Assembly (NCBI RefSeq): GCF_904846605.1
Contig: NZ_CAJHBI010000012.1
Coordinates: forward strand, 19,249 to 83,248
Reading direction: 5' to 3'
DNA length: 64,000 bases
Origin: Psychrobacter sp. 72-O-c
GTDB taxonomy: Bacteria; Pseudomonadota; Gammaproteobacteria; Pseudomonadales; Moraxellaceae
Positions 21,547 to 29,419 of the stretch are shown piece by piece. Under the pieces are notes generated by a model. The model was not told the origin of the DNA. It searched no databases and saw only the letters and a program-made list of their open reading frames with translations. The translations under genes and the position numbers were made by a program. How positions within the stretch are numbered: the first letter of the stretch is position 1; the number at the start of each line of letters is the position of its first letter.

Positions 21547-22007
21547 TTACTGCCTCCAAATAATCGGCCAATCAAATTCGTTAGAATTGCTTGAACGGGT
21601 TCAGATTGAACAACAGACACGACCAAGCGTAATAAGAAATAGCCGATACCAGCCCATAAAAAGCTAGCGAATAAGACAACATCATCACTACTGTCTATAT
21701 AACCCATAATCTCAAGACTACCCCGGGTAAAAAACAAACCAGCCCCGAATCCAAGTAGGATATGGCCAATGCTAGTAGCGGACGGTGGAAACTTCTTATC
21801 TTCACCAAAAGCCAAAAAACTGCCTATTGCACCAATGATGGTAGCGAATAACATCGATGGGGTAATAAAAGGTAGGGCGGCATACATTGGGCTGTCAGCA
21901 TTGGCGTTAGAGATGGTTAATAGCATCCAAATAACTAAGGCAGCCAGCCACCCAAGGGCGCAGCCGATACGTTCAAGCCATACTTTTTTGTTAAACGGAT
22001 TTATCAT
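21543..22007 (-). CDS. Holin-like membrane protein, 154 aa
   Basis: Four hydrophobic segments (about residues 13-32, 44-67, 80-97 and 108-134), opening with a short basic N-terminus. It occupies the place of P2 gpY after X. Together with the next membrane protein it is a holin/antiholin candidate. It is larger than P2 gpY (93 aa) and not clearly related. Confidence 0.7.
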   Translation of the reverse strand: MINPFNKKVWLERIGCALGWLAALVIWMLLTISNANADSPMYAALPFITPSMLFATIIGAIGSFLAFGEDKKFPPSATSIGHILLGFGAGLFFTRGSLEIMGYIDSSDDVVLFASFLWAGIGYFLLRLVVSVVQSEPVQAILTNLIGRLFGGSK

Positions 22008-22008
22008 T

Positions 22009-22233
22009 TTAATCCCATAATTTTATAGATGGCGCGGCAGCCGTAGCATTGTCATCAGGCAATACAATGACAGCACGATGGGGCAGCAGGGCAACCGGAG
22101 AATAATCGGGGTTGCTCTCAATGAGTTTGGGTAAAATATCTGTTGATCGACTGGCATAGACACGATGAGCAATAGCGTCGAGCGTGTCGTTTTGTACCGC
22201 TAGGATAGTGCGTTGATAATCTAGATTGCTCAT
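22009..22233 (-). CDS. X: Tail protein gpX (LysM-like)
   Basis: 74 aa from the ATG at 22233, which overlaps the stop of L (ATGA). The LysM-like pattern VQNDTLDAIAHRVYASRSTD, ILPKLIESNP and LPHRAVIVLP is typical of P2 gpX (67 aa), a hub-associated tail protein. Confidence 0.9.
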   Translation of the reverse strand: MSNLDYQRTILAVQNDTLDAIAHRVYASRSTDILPKLIESNPDYSPVALLPHRAVIVLPDDNATAAAPSIKLWD

Positions 22234-22670
22234 ATTAGCTTCACGCGATTTCGGCGACGGCCGGTTATATCTGCGATGCAATGACTAACGATGCGGCGGA
22301 GTCGATCTGACTTACTAAGCTGAGATTCACCACGAATAGCGCCCTGACTGGTCGTATCGTAGTCAATGTAATTATCGGCAATTAGTGCAGCGGCCTCATT
22401 CATGATGGCACGCTTATAAGTGCGATTAAAAACATCTGGCTTAGTACGACTAACAGACATATGACGCTGTAAAGTCAATAGACTAAAAAAGGTAGCAGGT
22501 AAGTCACCGTTGACCGTGTCATAAGCGTCACTGATATAACCAGCGATACGTTCAGCGCCAAGCGTCTTATCTATACGCATAAGCTGCACCATGTCATCAG
22601 TTCCGACAGATGGCAGATGCCCATAAGGGTTAGGGACGTTTTGCGCTTGGACTTGTTGATTGATCAACAT
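22230..22670 (-). CDS. L: Head completion protein gpL
   Basis: 146 aa (P2 gpL 169 aa). Segments VNGDLPATFFSLLTLQRHMS and YKRAIMNEAAALIADNYIDY are typical. It closes the head-tail connector. The 110 bp to M hold no gene. Confidence 0.9.
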   Translation of the reverse strand: MLINQQVQAQNVPNPYGHLPSVGTDDMVQLMRIDKTLGAERIAGYISDAYDTVNGDLPATFFSLLTLQRHMSVSRTKPDVFNRTYKRAIMNEAAALIADNYIDYDTTSQGAIRGESQLSKSDRLRRIVSHCIADITGRRRNRVKLI

Positions 22671-22780
22671 GACAATACCTGCAAAATAAATGAAAAGCGG
22701 TAGTCACTTCGTTGGCGTTGCTATGATGCGATCAGCAAACAGCATTGACAAAGTAGTGAGCCGCTTCCCGGGTGGGGACG

Positions 22781-23533
22781 TTACTCTCCAGCTTTGAGGA
22801 GCTGGGCGAGGTCTTTTTTGCAGCCAACAGCGTTATCAAGCTTAATTGCAGTTTCATAAGCAGTGATAGCATCAGCAGGCTTAGCATCTTTTAAGCTGTC
22901 ACCAAGGACACGATAAATCTTAGCGCGAACTTGGTCTGGCATATCTTGGTCAGTAGTATTGTTAACAGCACGTTGGATTAATTCCGCGTGAACACCTAAG
23001 TCTCCTTCGACGTTTTGCAACATCTCGTCACTTAGTTGCTCCACAAAAACAGTGGCCACATCACGCTTGAAGGGTTCAGGCATCACAAAATCGTTCAGCA
23101 AAGCATAGTCAGCAATACTGATAGCGACTTCGAATTCATGAGTGTCTAAACACCAAATCATTAGCTTAACCAGCATGTCATCTTGAGCGCCAACGCCTTC
23201 AGCGATAGTACCTTCAATCCAAGGGATATAGCTGGGCAATAGCTCAGCTTTCAGCTCTGTTTTATGGCTAATAGATTGAATGTTGGACAAGTTCTCAAAG
23301 TCATTCCAGAACTTTAAGGCGATACCGCCGATATTTCCGGGCGCGGCATCAGGGTCGGCATCAGCATTAGTATTGGACTGTGCATCAGAGACTGGTGTGG
23401 TCTGACTAACCATAGTATTGCCTTGACGACGACCTAGCACTTGTGCAGATAAGCGCGGGTCATTATTAGCAGCAGCCGCTTTTTTGGCTGCTTGCGTACG
23501 AACAAAGTGATCACGTAAAAAATTTGACTTCAT
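22781..23533 (-). CDS. M: Terminase small (endonuclease) subunit gpM
   Basis: 250 aa (P2 gpM 247 aa). N-terminal RDHFVRTQAAKKAAAANNDP followed by the helical core ELKAELLPSYIPWIEGTIAE, VKLMIWCLDTHEFEVAISIA typical of GpM. It works with the ATPase subunit P to cut at cos. GAGGGT Shine-Dalgarno upstream. Confidence 0.92.
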   Translation of the reverse strand: MKSNFLRDHFVRTQAAKKAAAANNDPRLSAQVLGRRQGNTMVSQTTPVSDAQSNTNADADPDAAPGNIGGIALKFWNDFENLSNIQSISHKTELKAELLPSYIPWIEGTIAEGVGAQDDMLVKLMIWCLDTHEFEVAISIADYALLNDFVMPEPFKRDVATVFVEQLSDEMLQNVEGDLGVHAELIQRAVNNTTDQDMPDQVRAKIYRVLGDSLKDAKPADAITAYETAIKLDNAVGCKKDLAQLLKAGE

Positions 23534-23537
23534 AGAA

Positions 23538-24539
23538 TTAACCCTCCATCACGATATTTTCAATCAATACCGTCTTGCTATAGTCTTCTACGACATAGCA
23601 TTCATTGACTGATTGGTAATCGGTTGTACGATCCCATGCTGGCTCATCAATAAGATGACGGCGCATAGTGCCACGTTGCTGATAGATTGAAAGGTTGTCA
23701 TGAGTGGTGATTAACAAGCCGTTCGGAACAAAGAAAGCAGGCGTATCGACTGGCAAACTACCCAATTGCTGACGTTGATACAGTGCCTTTGCAGCGGTCT
23801 GTTCAGTCGGTGAATGGTTTTGATTGAGCAGACCGACATATTTATCAGAGACCAGGTTGCGACTGGTGATTGCGGTCAAGCCATCTGCCTGACGATGCTG
23901 TTCAGAAATCATCTCGTTAATGGCCATCTCTACCAAAGCATCAAGATTCTTAAATTCTTGAGATGCGCCAATAGTAATACCATCAATGTGACGTTCTGAA
24001 TTGTAGGCGCGGATTTTCTCAAGCCAACCAGTGTTTACGTCTTGCAGTAATGGATTTAAGTCACGATTGGAAGTCTTAGCGCGATGCGTACCATTGAAGC
24101 CGATACGTTGCTTGTCTTCAGAAACGATTTTGACCGCCATAGCAGCAAGCTTAGTCTGGAAATCTGGTAGATAGCCCCAGTTATCAATAATTTCGTATAG
24201 ATAAGCAATATCAGAGTTGGTCTGGGTGCATAAGTACTCATCGATAGCTTCAAGAGCACCAATATTAGTAGGTCGACGGGGCTGAATACGAGTATCGGTA
24301 GTACTAGCAGCTGACTGATTGCCGCCAAGACCTAGCTTCTGACCGTGACCAGCTTTTACGCCTTGAATATTAATACGACCTAAAAAGTCCGTTGCCTGAC
24401 GATAAACTTCAAGCAACTTTTGCTCGATAGAAGGAATGACATTAAATGCAGAAGTATGGTTGTTCGCATTGTTTAAACGAGCAACCTGCTGTTTGTACTG
24501 TTCTAACTGTATAGCTGTTTGGGGATCTAAGGTAAACAT
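23538..24539 (-). CDS. N: Major capsid protein gpN
   Basis: 333 aa (P2 gpN 357 aa), HK97 fold. Characteristic segments: SIEQKLLEVYRQATDFLGRI, NSDIAYLYEIIDNWGYLPDF, QDVNTGWLEKIRAYNSERHI, and the C-terminal ECYVVEDYSKTVLIENI. AAGGAT precedes the ATG. A decayed echo of the end of O lies in the 58-bp gap upstream. Confidence 0.94.
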   Translation of the reverse strand: MFTLDPQTAIQLEQYKQQVARLNNANNHTSAFNVIPSIEQKLLEVYRQATDFLGRINIQGVKAGHGQKLGLGGNQSAASTTDTRIQPRRPTNIGALEAIDEYLCTQTNSDIAYLYEIIDNWGYLPDFQTKLAAMAVKIVSEDKQRIGFNGTHRAKTSNRDLNPLLQDVNTGWLEKIRAYNSERHIDGITIGASQEFKNLDALVEMAINEMISEQHRQADGLTAITSRNLVSDKYVGLLNQNHSPTEQTAAKALYQRQQLGSLPVDTPAFFVPNGLLITTHDNLSIYQQRGTMRRHLIDEPAWDRTTDYQSVNECYVVEDYSKTVLIENIVMEG

Positions 24540-24597
24540 AAATATCCTTGATGATTAATAAGTCAACTGAGCACCAGCACCAGTAGATGAATGAGTA

Positions 24598-25485
24598 TTA
24601 GTAAGCGGTTAGTTGAGCACCAGCGCCTGAAGATGGCGGGATATTAGTCAAATTGGTGGCAGGTTCTACTGACAGTTGAGTATTTAATGACTCAAGCTTG
24701 GTTTCTAATTCAGAGACCTGAGTAGTTAGCGACTCATTTACTTGAGCAACCTTGTCAGCTTTATCATTTAACTTTTCAAAGGATTGTAAGATTAAGTCTT
24801 GCTCTTGTGTGCTCATTCCTGATTTTTTGGAAGCAAACATAGCAGATAGTTTTTGCAAAAACCCATCAGCTTCAGGCTGAGTATTAAGCTCTTGCGTGGC
24901 TTCTGGCTGAACAACAGGTTGCTCAGTGGTAGTCGTGTCAGTACTAGCAGCTGGTGCTGGGACATTTTTAGTCATAAGGATAAGTTCCTGGTCAAAGTCA
25001 GTATGGAGTGCATCTGAATTTCGGCTGAATTTAAGGGGTTCGGTACCAAGGGAGGCAGGGGTGTCAGTGACAGCGAGTCCAACCAAGTAAGCGCGGTCAG
25101 TATCTGCAAATTTTGGATAAAATTCGATTGAAGGAAATATTTTTTCACCTTTCCCATTAGCTTCTATTAAGTCAGGTAGCGCCGATAATGTGGTATAAAG
25201 ACACATTAACTGCACGTCTAGCCCATTCTTTGTAAAAGTCTCCATTCCATGAGAGACAGCAATGACATCACCTAATCCAGAAGATTTTCTTTCACTATTC
25301 AAACCAGACCAGTAGTCACTCATGTGCTCACAGTTAATGCGTGCTATGTATTCGACAGGATCGTAAGTCTCGGACATATCAATAATTTGCTGTTGGGATA
25401 AAGAACGGCCGTCAACAGTTTGTCCCTCACGGGCTACGCGAAAGCGCTTAACGACTCGTTTGCCGGGCAATACAGGATCAGCCAT
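24598..25485 (-). CDS. O: Capsid scaffold and protease gpO
   Basis: 295 aa from the ATG at 25485 (a TTG two codons earlier is less likely). The N-terminal part resembles the P2 gpO protease domain (RVAREGQTVDGRSLSQQQII, MSETYDPVEYIARINCEHM, EKIFPSIEFYPKF). The rest is an acidic helical scaffold ending with a coiled coil (VAQVNESLTTQVSELETKLE). First gene of the head/lysis operon, divergent from P. Confidence 0.92.
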   Translation of the reverse strand: MADPVLPGKRVVKRFRVAREGQTVDGRSLSQQQIIDMSETYDPVEYIARINCEHMSDYWSGLNSERKSSGLGDVIAVSHGMETFTKNGLDVQLMCLYTTLSALPDLIEANGKGEKIFPSIEFYPKFADTDRAYLVGLAVTDTPASLGTEPLKFSRNSDALHTDFDQELILMTKNVPAPAASTDTTTTEQPVVQPEATQELNTQPEADGFLQKLSAMFASKKSGMSTQEQDLILQSFEKLNDKADKVAQVNESLTTQVSELETKLESLNTQLSVEPATNLTNIPPSSGAGAQLTAY

Positions 25486-25568
25486 AATCAATCTCGGTTA
25501 TTAGGGTTTAGTAATTTTTAAATAGGCTTTAGTGTGTCGGCTAAAGGGGGTTACGGGCAACCGAATGT

Positions 25569-25593
25569 TAACCGTAAAGCGGTTTTACGGTTA
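25569..25593. promoter_or_regulatory. 25-bp palindrome between O and P, shared with the V promoter region
   Basis: Identical to 19521..19545 (arms TAACCGTAAA and TTTACGGTTA). It stands 46-70 bp before the P start codon and 84-108 bp before O, so a single bound factor could serve both divergent late operons. Confidence 0.6.
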
Positions 25594-25638
25594 CAAACAG
25601 CGTGGTTGCAAGGGTTACGAGCTATAAGCTATAGCCCT

Positions 25639-27441
25639 ATGACTACTAACAATACTGACACCCCAGACGACGCCAACAGCGACAATAGAGAACGGGCTCG
25701 ACTACTCTATGCGCAAGGCTTGACCGTCACTCAAATAGCAAAAGAACTCAATGAAAAGCGCCCGACTGTTGCCAGTTGGAAAAAGCGTGATGCGTGGGTG
25801 CGTGCAAGTATTTTTGAGAACGTCACATCAGCGATGCAAGCTCGGCTTTTATCGCTGATCAACATGGATAAGAAAGGCAATGCGGAATACAAAGAAATTG
25901 ACTTCTTCAATAAGCAGTTAGAGCATGCGGCCAAAATCCAGCGTTATAACGATGGCGGTAACGGCGCAACGCTGAACCCAAAGCTATCCAATCGATATAA
26001 AGAAGATAGAAAGCCAGCAGTTAAAAATTTATTTACTGAAGAAGAAATCGATGCGCTAGAAGAAGCTTTTAACTTGATGTTAGAGCCTTACCCGTTTCAA
26101 CAGCGCTGGGTAGAAATACTAAACGGGACAAAAAAGCACCGTGCTGCACGTATCTTTATGATGCTCAAGTCTCGTCAGATTGGGGCGACTTACGTCATAG
26201 CACTGTGGGCACTGATAAATGCACTACGGACTAAAAAGAATAAGATTTTCCTTTCAGCTAGTAAGGCGCAAGCCTATCAGTTTATTGAATACATCAAGGC
26301 TTTTGTATTTGAAGTTTTAGGCAGAAATGTTGGCGGTGAGCCGATTGTATTATCGCTAGAAGACAATACGCAGGTCAGTCTTTACTACATGGGCACCAAC
26401 GCACTGACAGCGCAAGGTCGTCACGGCGATGTCATCATGGATGAGTTCTTTTGGATTCGTAAATTTAAAGAGTTTAGAGCTGTCGCATCTGGTATGGCAT
26501 CACAAAGTCACTTTCAGCAAGTCTATCTATCAACACCTAGCAGCGTTCTACACGAGGCTTATGCATTTTGGGCTGGTAAGGATGGCGTCAACAAAACAGA
26601 TATAGATATATCACACAGCGCTCTGAAGTCGGGCCGTTACTGCGGTGATGGTAAGTGGCGACTTATAGTTAATATAAAAGACGCGATTAGAGGTGGCTTT
26701 GACAAATTAGATATAGCACAGCTGCTATTGGAATACACACCCGAACGCTTCGCCAACTTATTCATGTGTGTTTTTCTTGATGACAGCAATAGTTATTTCC
26801 CACTATCAGTACTGCAGCCAAATATGGTTGACAGCTGGCAAATATGGGATGACTTCACACCGATGGGCAGCAAGCCTTTTGATGGTCCAGTCTGGGTAGG
26901 GTATGACCCTAGTTTTACGGGTGACCGTCCAGCACTGGCAGTCATTGCACCGCCCAAAAATCAGCATGAACCCTATCGAATATTAGAGCGCAAGCATCTT
27001 GATCACATGCCACCTCACGTCCAAGCCAAATATATAGAAAAAATATGTGAGCATTACAACGTTGAATTCTTAGGTATTGATACGACCGGCGCGGGTATCG
27101 CTGTAGCTGAGCACGTAAAAAAATTCTTCCCAAACTATACCGCCATCGTTTATAGCGTTGAAAGTAAAACGCGCATGGCACTACGAGCCAAAGAATTATT
27201 CACAAGACGCAAATTACACTTTGACGCGGGCAGTATTGATATTGCCAAAGCATTCATTGCAATCAAACAAGCATTGACTGGCAGTCAGAGACAGATGACC
27301 TTTGTCAGTAGCCGATCCAAAGAGGTTGGTCATAGCGATATTGCATGGGCAATTATGAATGCGTTAGAAAAAGCGCCATTAGCCAGCACAGAAATAATTA
27401 ATGACACCGTAAATAAATCTCGAATAAGGGTACACAAATGA
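25639..27441 (+). CDS. P: Terminase large (ATPase) subunit gpP
   Basis: 600 aa (P2 gpP 590 aa). N-terminal helix-turn-helix (about 27-50, GLTVTQIAKELNEKRPTVAS W), ATPase domain with Walker A-like LKSRQIGAT (about 178-186) and Walker B VIMDEFFW (about 266-273), and C-terminal nuclease with WVGYDPSFTG (about 418), LGIDTTGAG (about 477) and GHSDIAWA (about 565). I chose the ATG at 25639 because a longer GTG frame (25534) translates through the palindrome and adds 35 residues absent from P2 gpP. It packages DNA with gpM. Confidence 0.94.
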   Translation: MTTNNTDTPDDANSDNRERARLLYAQGLTVTQIAKELNEKRPTVASWKKRDAWVRASIFENVTSAMQARLLSLINMDKKGNAEYKEIDFFNKQLEHAAKIQRYNDGGNGATLNPKLSNRYKEDRKPAVKNLFTEEEIDALEEAFNLMLEPYPFQQRWVEILNGTKKHRAARIFMMLKSRQIGATYVIALWALINALRTKKNKIFLSASKAQAYQFIEYIKAFVFEVLGRNVGGEPIVLSLEDNTQVSLYYMGTNALTAQGRHGDVIMDEFFWIRKFKEFRAVASGMASQSHFQQVYLSTPSSVLHEAYAFWAGKDGVNKTDIDISHSALKSGRYCGDGKWRLIVNIKDAIRGGFDKLDIAQLLLEYTPERFANLFMCVFLDDSNSYFPLSVLQPNMVDSWQIWDDFTPMGSKPFDGPVWVGYDPSFTGDRPALAVIAPPKNQHEPYRILERKHLDHMPPHVQAKYIEKICEHYNVEFLGIDTTGAGIAVAEHVKKFFPNYTAIVYSVESKTRMALRAKELFTRRKLHFDAGSIDIAKAFIAIKQALTGSQRQMTFVSSRSKEVGHSDIAWAIMNALEKAPLASTEIINDTVNKSRIRVHK

Positions 27442-28457
27442 CAGAGACCGTTACAGATCCAATCGCACAGTCTAATAACCCACGCCAAAAAGTAATCATG
27501 AGTGGATTTGGAGAACCAGAGCCAGTACTTGATGGGCGGGGTATGTTTGAGTACGGCTATTGTCCGATGATGCAAGATTATTATGAATACCCTTTTGACA
27601 TTGACGCAGTGTCCAAACTATACCGAGCAACCAGCCATCACACTAGTGCGCTAATCACCAAGCGTAATGTATTGGCTAGCCTTTATAAGCCACACCCGAA
27701 ACTAAGTCGCCAAGCATTCATCAAATTAGTAACCAATCTATTAGTATTCGATAACGCCTATGTTCAAGTGGTCCGAAACAGATTGGGTGGTGTTTTAGAG
27801 TTGCGAGCAAAGCTTGCACGCAATACGCGAAAAAGCATTATAGGTGACGGCTACCATCATGTTGATTTTAGACAGGCTTTGATCATCGAATACAATGAGC
27901 AAGTCATCCATATATCGAATCCTGATATTGACCAAGAGTTGTATGGCATCCCTGATTATCTTAGCAGTGTAAATGCCATCACACTCAACGAAGCAGCGAC
28001 ATTATTCCGCCGCAAGTACTATAAGAACGGCGCTCATGCTGGTTATATCTTACATTTATCAGATCCACTATCTACGCCTGAAGATGTTGACGACTTAGAG
28101 CAAGCCGTCCAAGAGTCAAAAGGCGCGGGCAACTTCAAAAACCTGTTTATGTACGTTCCCAACGGCAAGCCGGACGGCGTCAAAGTAATACCGCTGGCAG
28201 AAGTAGCGGCTAAGGATGAGTTTGCCAATATCAAAATAGCTTCACGCGATGATACTTTGGCCGGTCATCGAGTCCCGCCCCAATTAATGGGCGTGGTACC
28301 TAACAATGCTGGCGGATTTGGTGACGCCAAGAAAGCTGCCGAGGTGTTCTATTGGCACGAGATACTACCGCTACAAAACATGCTGCTCGACATCAATGAG
28401 CAAGTTGGTGAGACTATCATTACATTCAATGGCTACGAGCTCGTAAAATCTGACTGA
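27438..28457 (+). CDS. Q: Portal protein gpQ
   Basis: 339 aa (P2 gpQ 344 aa). Conserved segments: YYEYPFDIDAVSKLYRATSH, LLVFDNAYVQVVRNRLGGVL, PDIDQELYGIPDYLSSVNAI, and TLAGHRVPPQLMGVVPNNAG. It forms the dodecameric portal. Its ATG overlaps the P stop by 4 nt (ATGA). Confidence 0.95.
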   Translation: MTETVTDPIAQSNNPRQKVIMSGFGEPEPVLDGRGMFEYGYCPMMQDYYEYPFDIDAVSKLYRATSHHTSALITKRNVLASLYKPHPKLSRQAFIKLVTNLLVFDNAYVQVVRNRLGGVLELRAKLARNTRKSIIGDGYHHVDFRQALIIEYNEQVIHISNPDIDQELYGIPDYLSSVNAITLNEAATLFRRKYYKNGAHAGYILHLSDPLSTPEDVDDLEQAVQESKGAGNFKNLFMYVPNGKPDGVKVIPLAEVAAKDEFANIKIASRDDTLAGHRVPPQLMGVVPNNAGGFGDAKKAAEVFYWHEILPLQNMLLDINEQVGETIITFNGYELVKSD

Positions 28458-28475
28458 TAATTATATTTTTCAACC

Positions 28476-28508
28476 AAAAGGCCGCTCATTTTTGAGTGGC
28501 CTTTTTTT
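28476..28508 (+). terminator. Rho-independent terminator after Q
   Basis: AAAAGGCCGCTCA-TTTT-TGAGTGGCC followed by seven T residues, 19 bp after the Q stop codon. A strong terminator of the P-Q transcript. Confidence 0.9.
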
Positions 28509-28708
28509 GTCACCCGACCATGGTGAAATTCGCTCCCTCCCGCCCGAGTTTGGCACACATAAGGGCCTTATTTTAATGCATCAATATCCCTCCGGAGGCC
28601 CACAGCTGCTAGAGGTTGATAAAACGGTGTAATGCGTATTAATGCAGTGTGATGCGGTATATATGGCGTTCTGAGAGCCTCTAAAATATCATGACGATAA
28701 AAAGAAAA
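28509..28708. other. Gene-free region after Q, possible cos
   Basis: P2-like phages have cos beyond the end of Q. Here a 5-bp inverted repeat TCACC-N7-GGTGA (28510..28526) is followed by a C-run CGCTCCCTCCCGCCCGA (28531..28547). Its complement, a GGGCGGGAGGGAGC-type stretch, loosely recalls the G-rich P2 cohesive end. No gene is visible. The exact cut site cannot be read from sequence. Confidence 0.3.
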
Positions 28709-28980
28709 GGTAATAAAGGTAATTCTATAACTTATCACGCCTAAGTTGTTGATTTTAATGGTTAATATTATTACCTCTAAAAGGTAATAAGAGGTAATTA
28801 AAAAGGTAATAATATATTAAATATAATTAAATCAATGGTTTAGGTATAAGTGTATATCACCTTTTAAAAAGGTAACTTATTACTTCTATATTACCTTATT
28901 ATTACCTTTTATCAAATCTCTATAAGCTATATAAATAAAGGTATACAGAGTATTATAAATAAATTATTACCTGTATTACC
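28709..28980. repeat. GGTAAT iteron-like array
   Basis: Ten perfect GGTAAT/ATTACC motifs in 272 bp of AT-rich, gene-free DNA: plus at 28709, 28718, 28783, 28793, 28805; minus at 28770, 28890, 28901, 28966, 28975. Near-matches lie between them, and several are paired as inverted repeats. Three more occur upstream of int (30692, 30753, 30766). The layout suggests iterons of a replication origin for the alpha-like primase/helicase, or sites for Int or an accessory protein. Confidence 0.65.
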
Positions 28981-29063
28981 TTTTTATTTGGTCGTGTGAA
29001 ATATCTAGGGAATAACACTAAACAATACCGAGCATATACTTTTGGGGTTATTTTTTAATGGCC

Positions 29064-29082
29064 GTGGGCTGAGTGTGGGCTG
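29064..29082 (+). promoter_or_regulatory. Candidate integrase arm-type sites, left pair
   Basis: Two GTGGGCTG octamers (29064..29071 and 29075..29082) in direct repeat with an 11-bp period, about 100 bp left of the att core. Three more copies in the same orientation lie on the other side of the core. Confidence 0.5.
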
Positions 29083-29172
29083 ATATATAACGTAAATATT
29101 AGTTAGTGTATTATCTGTAACCGTTGAATAGTGGGTCATTGACGCTTTGATGACTGCGGGCGTTGGCATATA

Positions 29173-29205
29173 CAGAGGTTTCGAATCTCTCCGTCTCCTC
29201 CAAAT
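29173..29205 (+). other. Phage attachment site core (attP/hybrid att), tRNA/tmRNA 3'-end-like
   Basis: CAGAGGTTTCGAATCTCTCC then GTCTCCTCCAAAT resembles the T-arm, acceptor strand and encoded CCA of a tRNA or tmRNA gene. The acceptor strand CGTCTCC fits a tmRNA-like stem with a G.U third pair, but the T-loop has an extra T, so no functional RNA is claimed. It lies 215 bp beyond the int stop, the usual place of attP. The same sequence ends the window at 64000. Confidence 0.65.
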
Positions 29206-29296
29206 ATCGGGTGATAGCTAAAAACGTTGGAACCCTTATAGAGCCTACCTTGTGTAGGCTTTTTTAATGCCTGTAATTTGGTTATGGTTTGATAGT

Positions 29297-29417
29297 GTGG
29301 GCTGCTGTGTGGGCTGGGAATTATCACTAAACCGTATCAATGATTTTGTGAGCGCCCATAAATAAAGGGCTTCCAGCGTTGATACGCCAAAAGCCCCGGT
29401 TATTTTGCCGTGGGCTG
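29297..29417 (+). promoter_or_regulatory. Candidate integrase arm-type sites, right cluster
   Basis: GTGGGCTG at 29297..29304, 29309..29316 (12-bp period) and 29410..29417, the last touching the end of int. With the left pair this brackets the att core, as arm sites do in P2- and lambda-type attP. Confidence 0.5.
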
Positions 29418-29419
29418 GG

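Noticed and set aside
25534..25638. GTG start extending gpP by 35 residues
   Set aside because: The extension translates the shared palindrome and has no counterpart in P2 gpP; the same shadow peptide appears at the other palindrome copy near V.
28709..28980. GGTAAT array as a CRISPR
   Set aside because: Motifs are 6 bp, irregularly spaced and in both orientations, with no spacer-repeat structure and no cas genes.
29161..29205. Functional tRNA gene at the att core
   Set aside because: Only a 3' end-like segment is present; upstream bases do not form the D or anticodon arms and the T-loop has an extra base.
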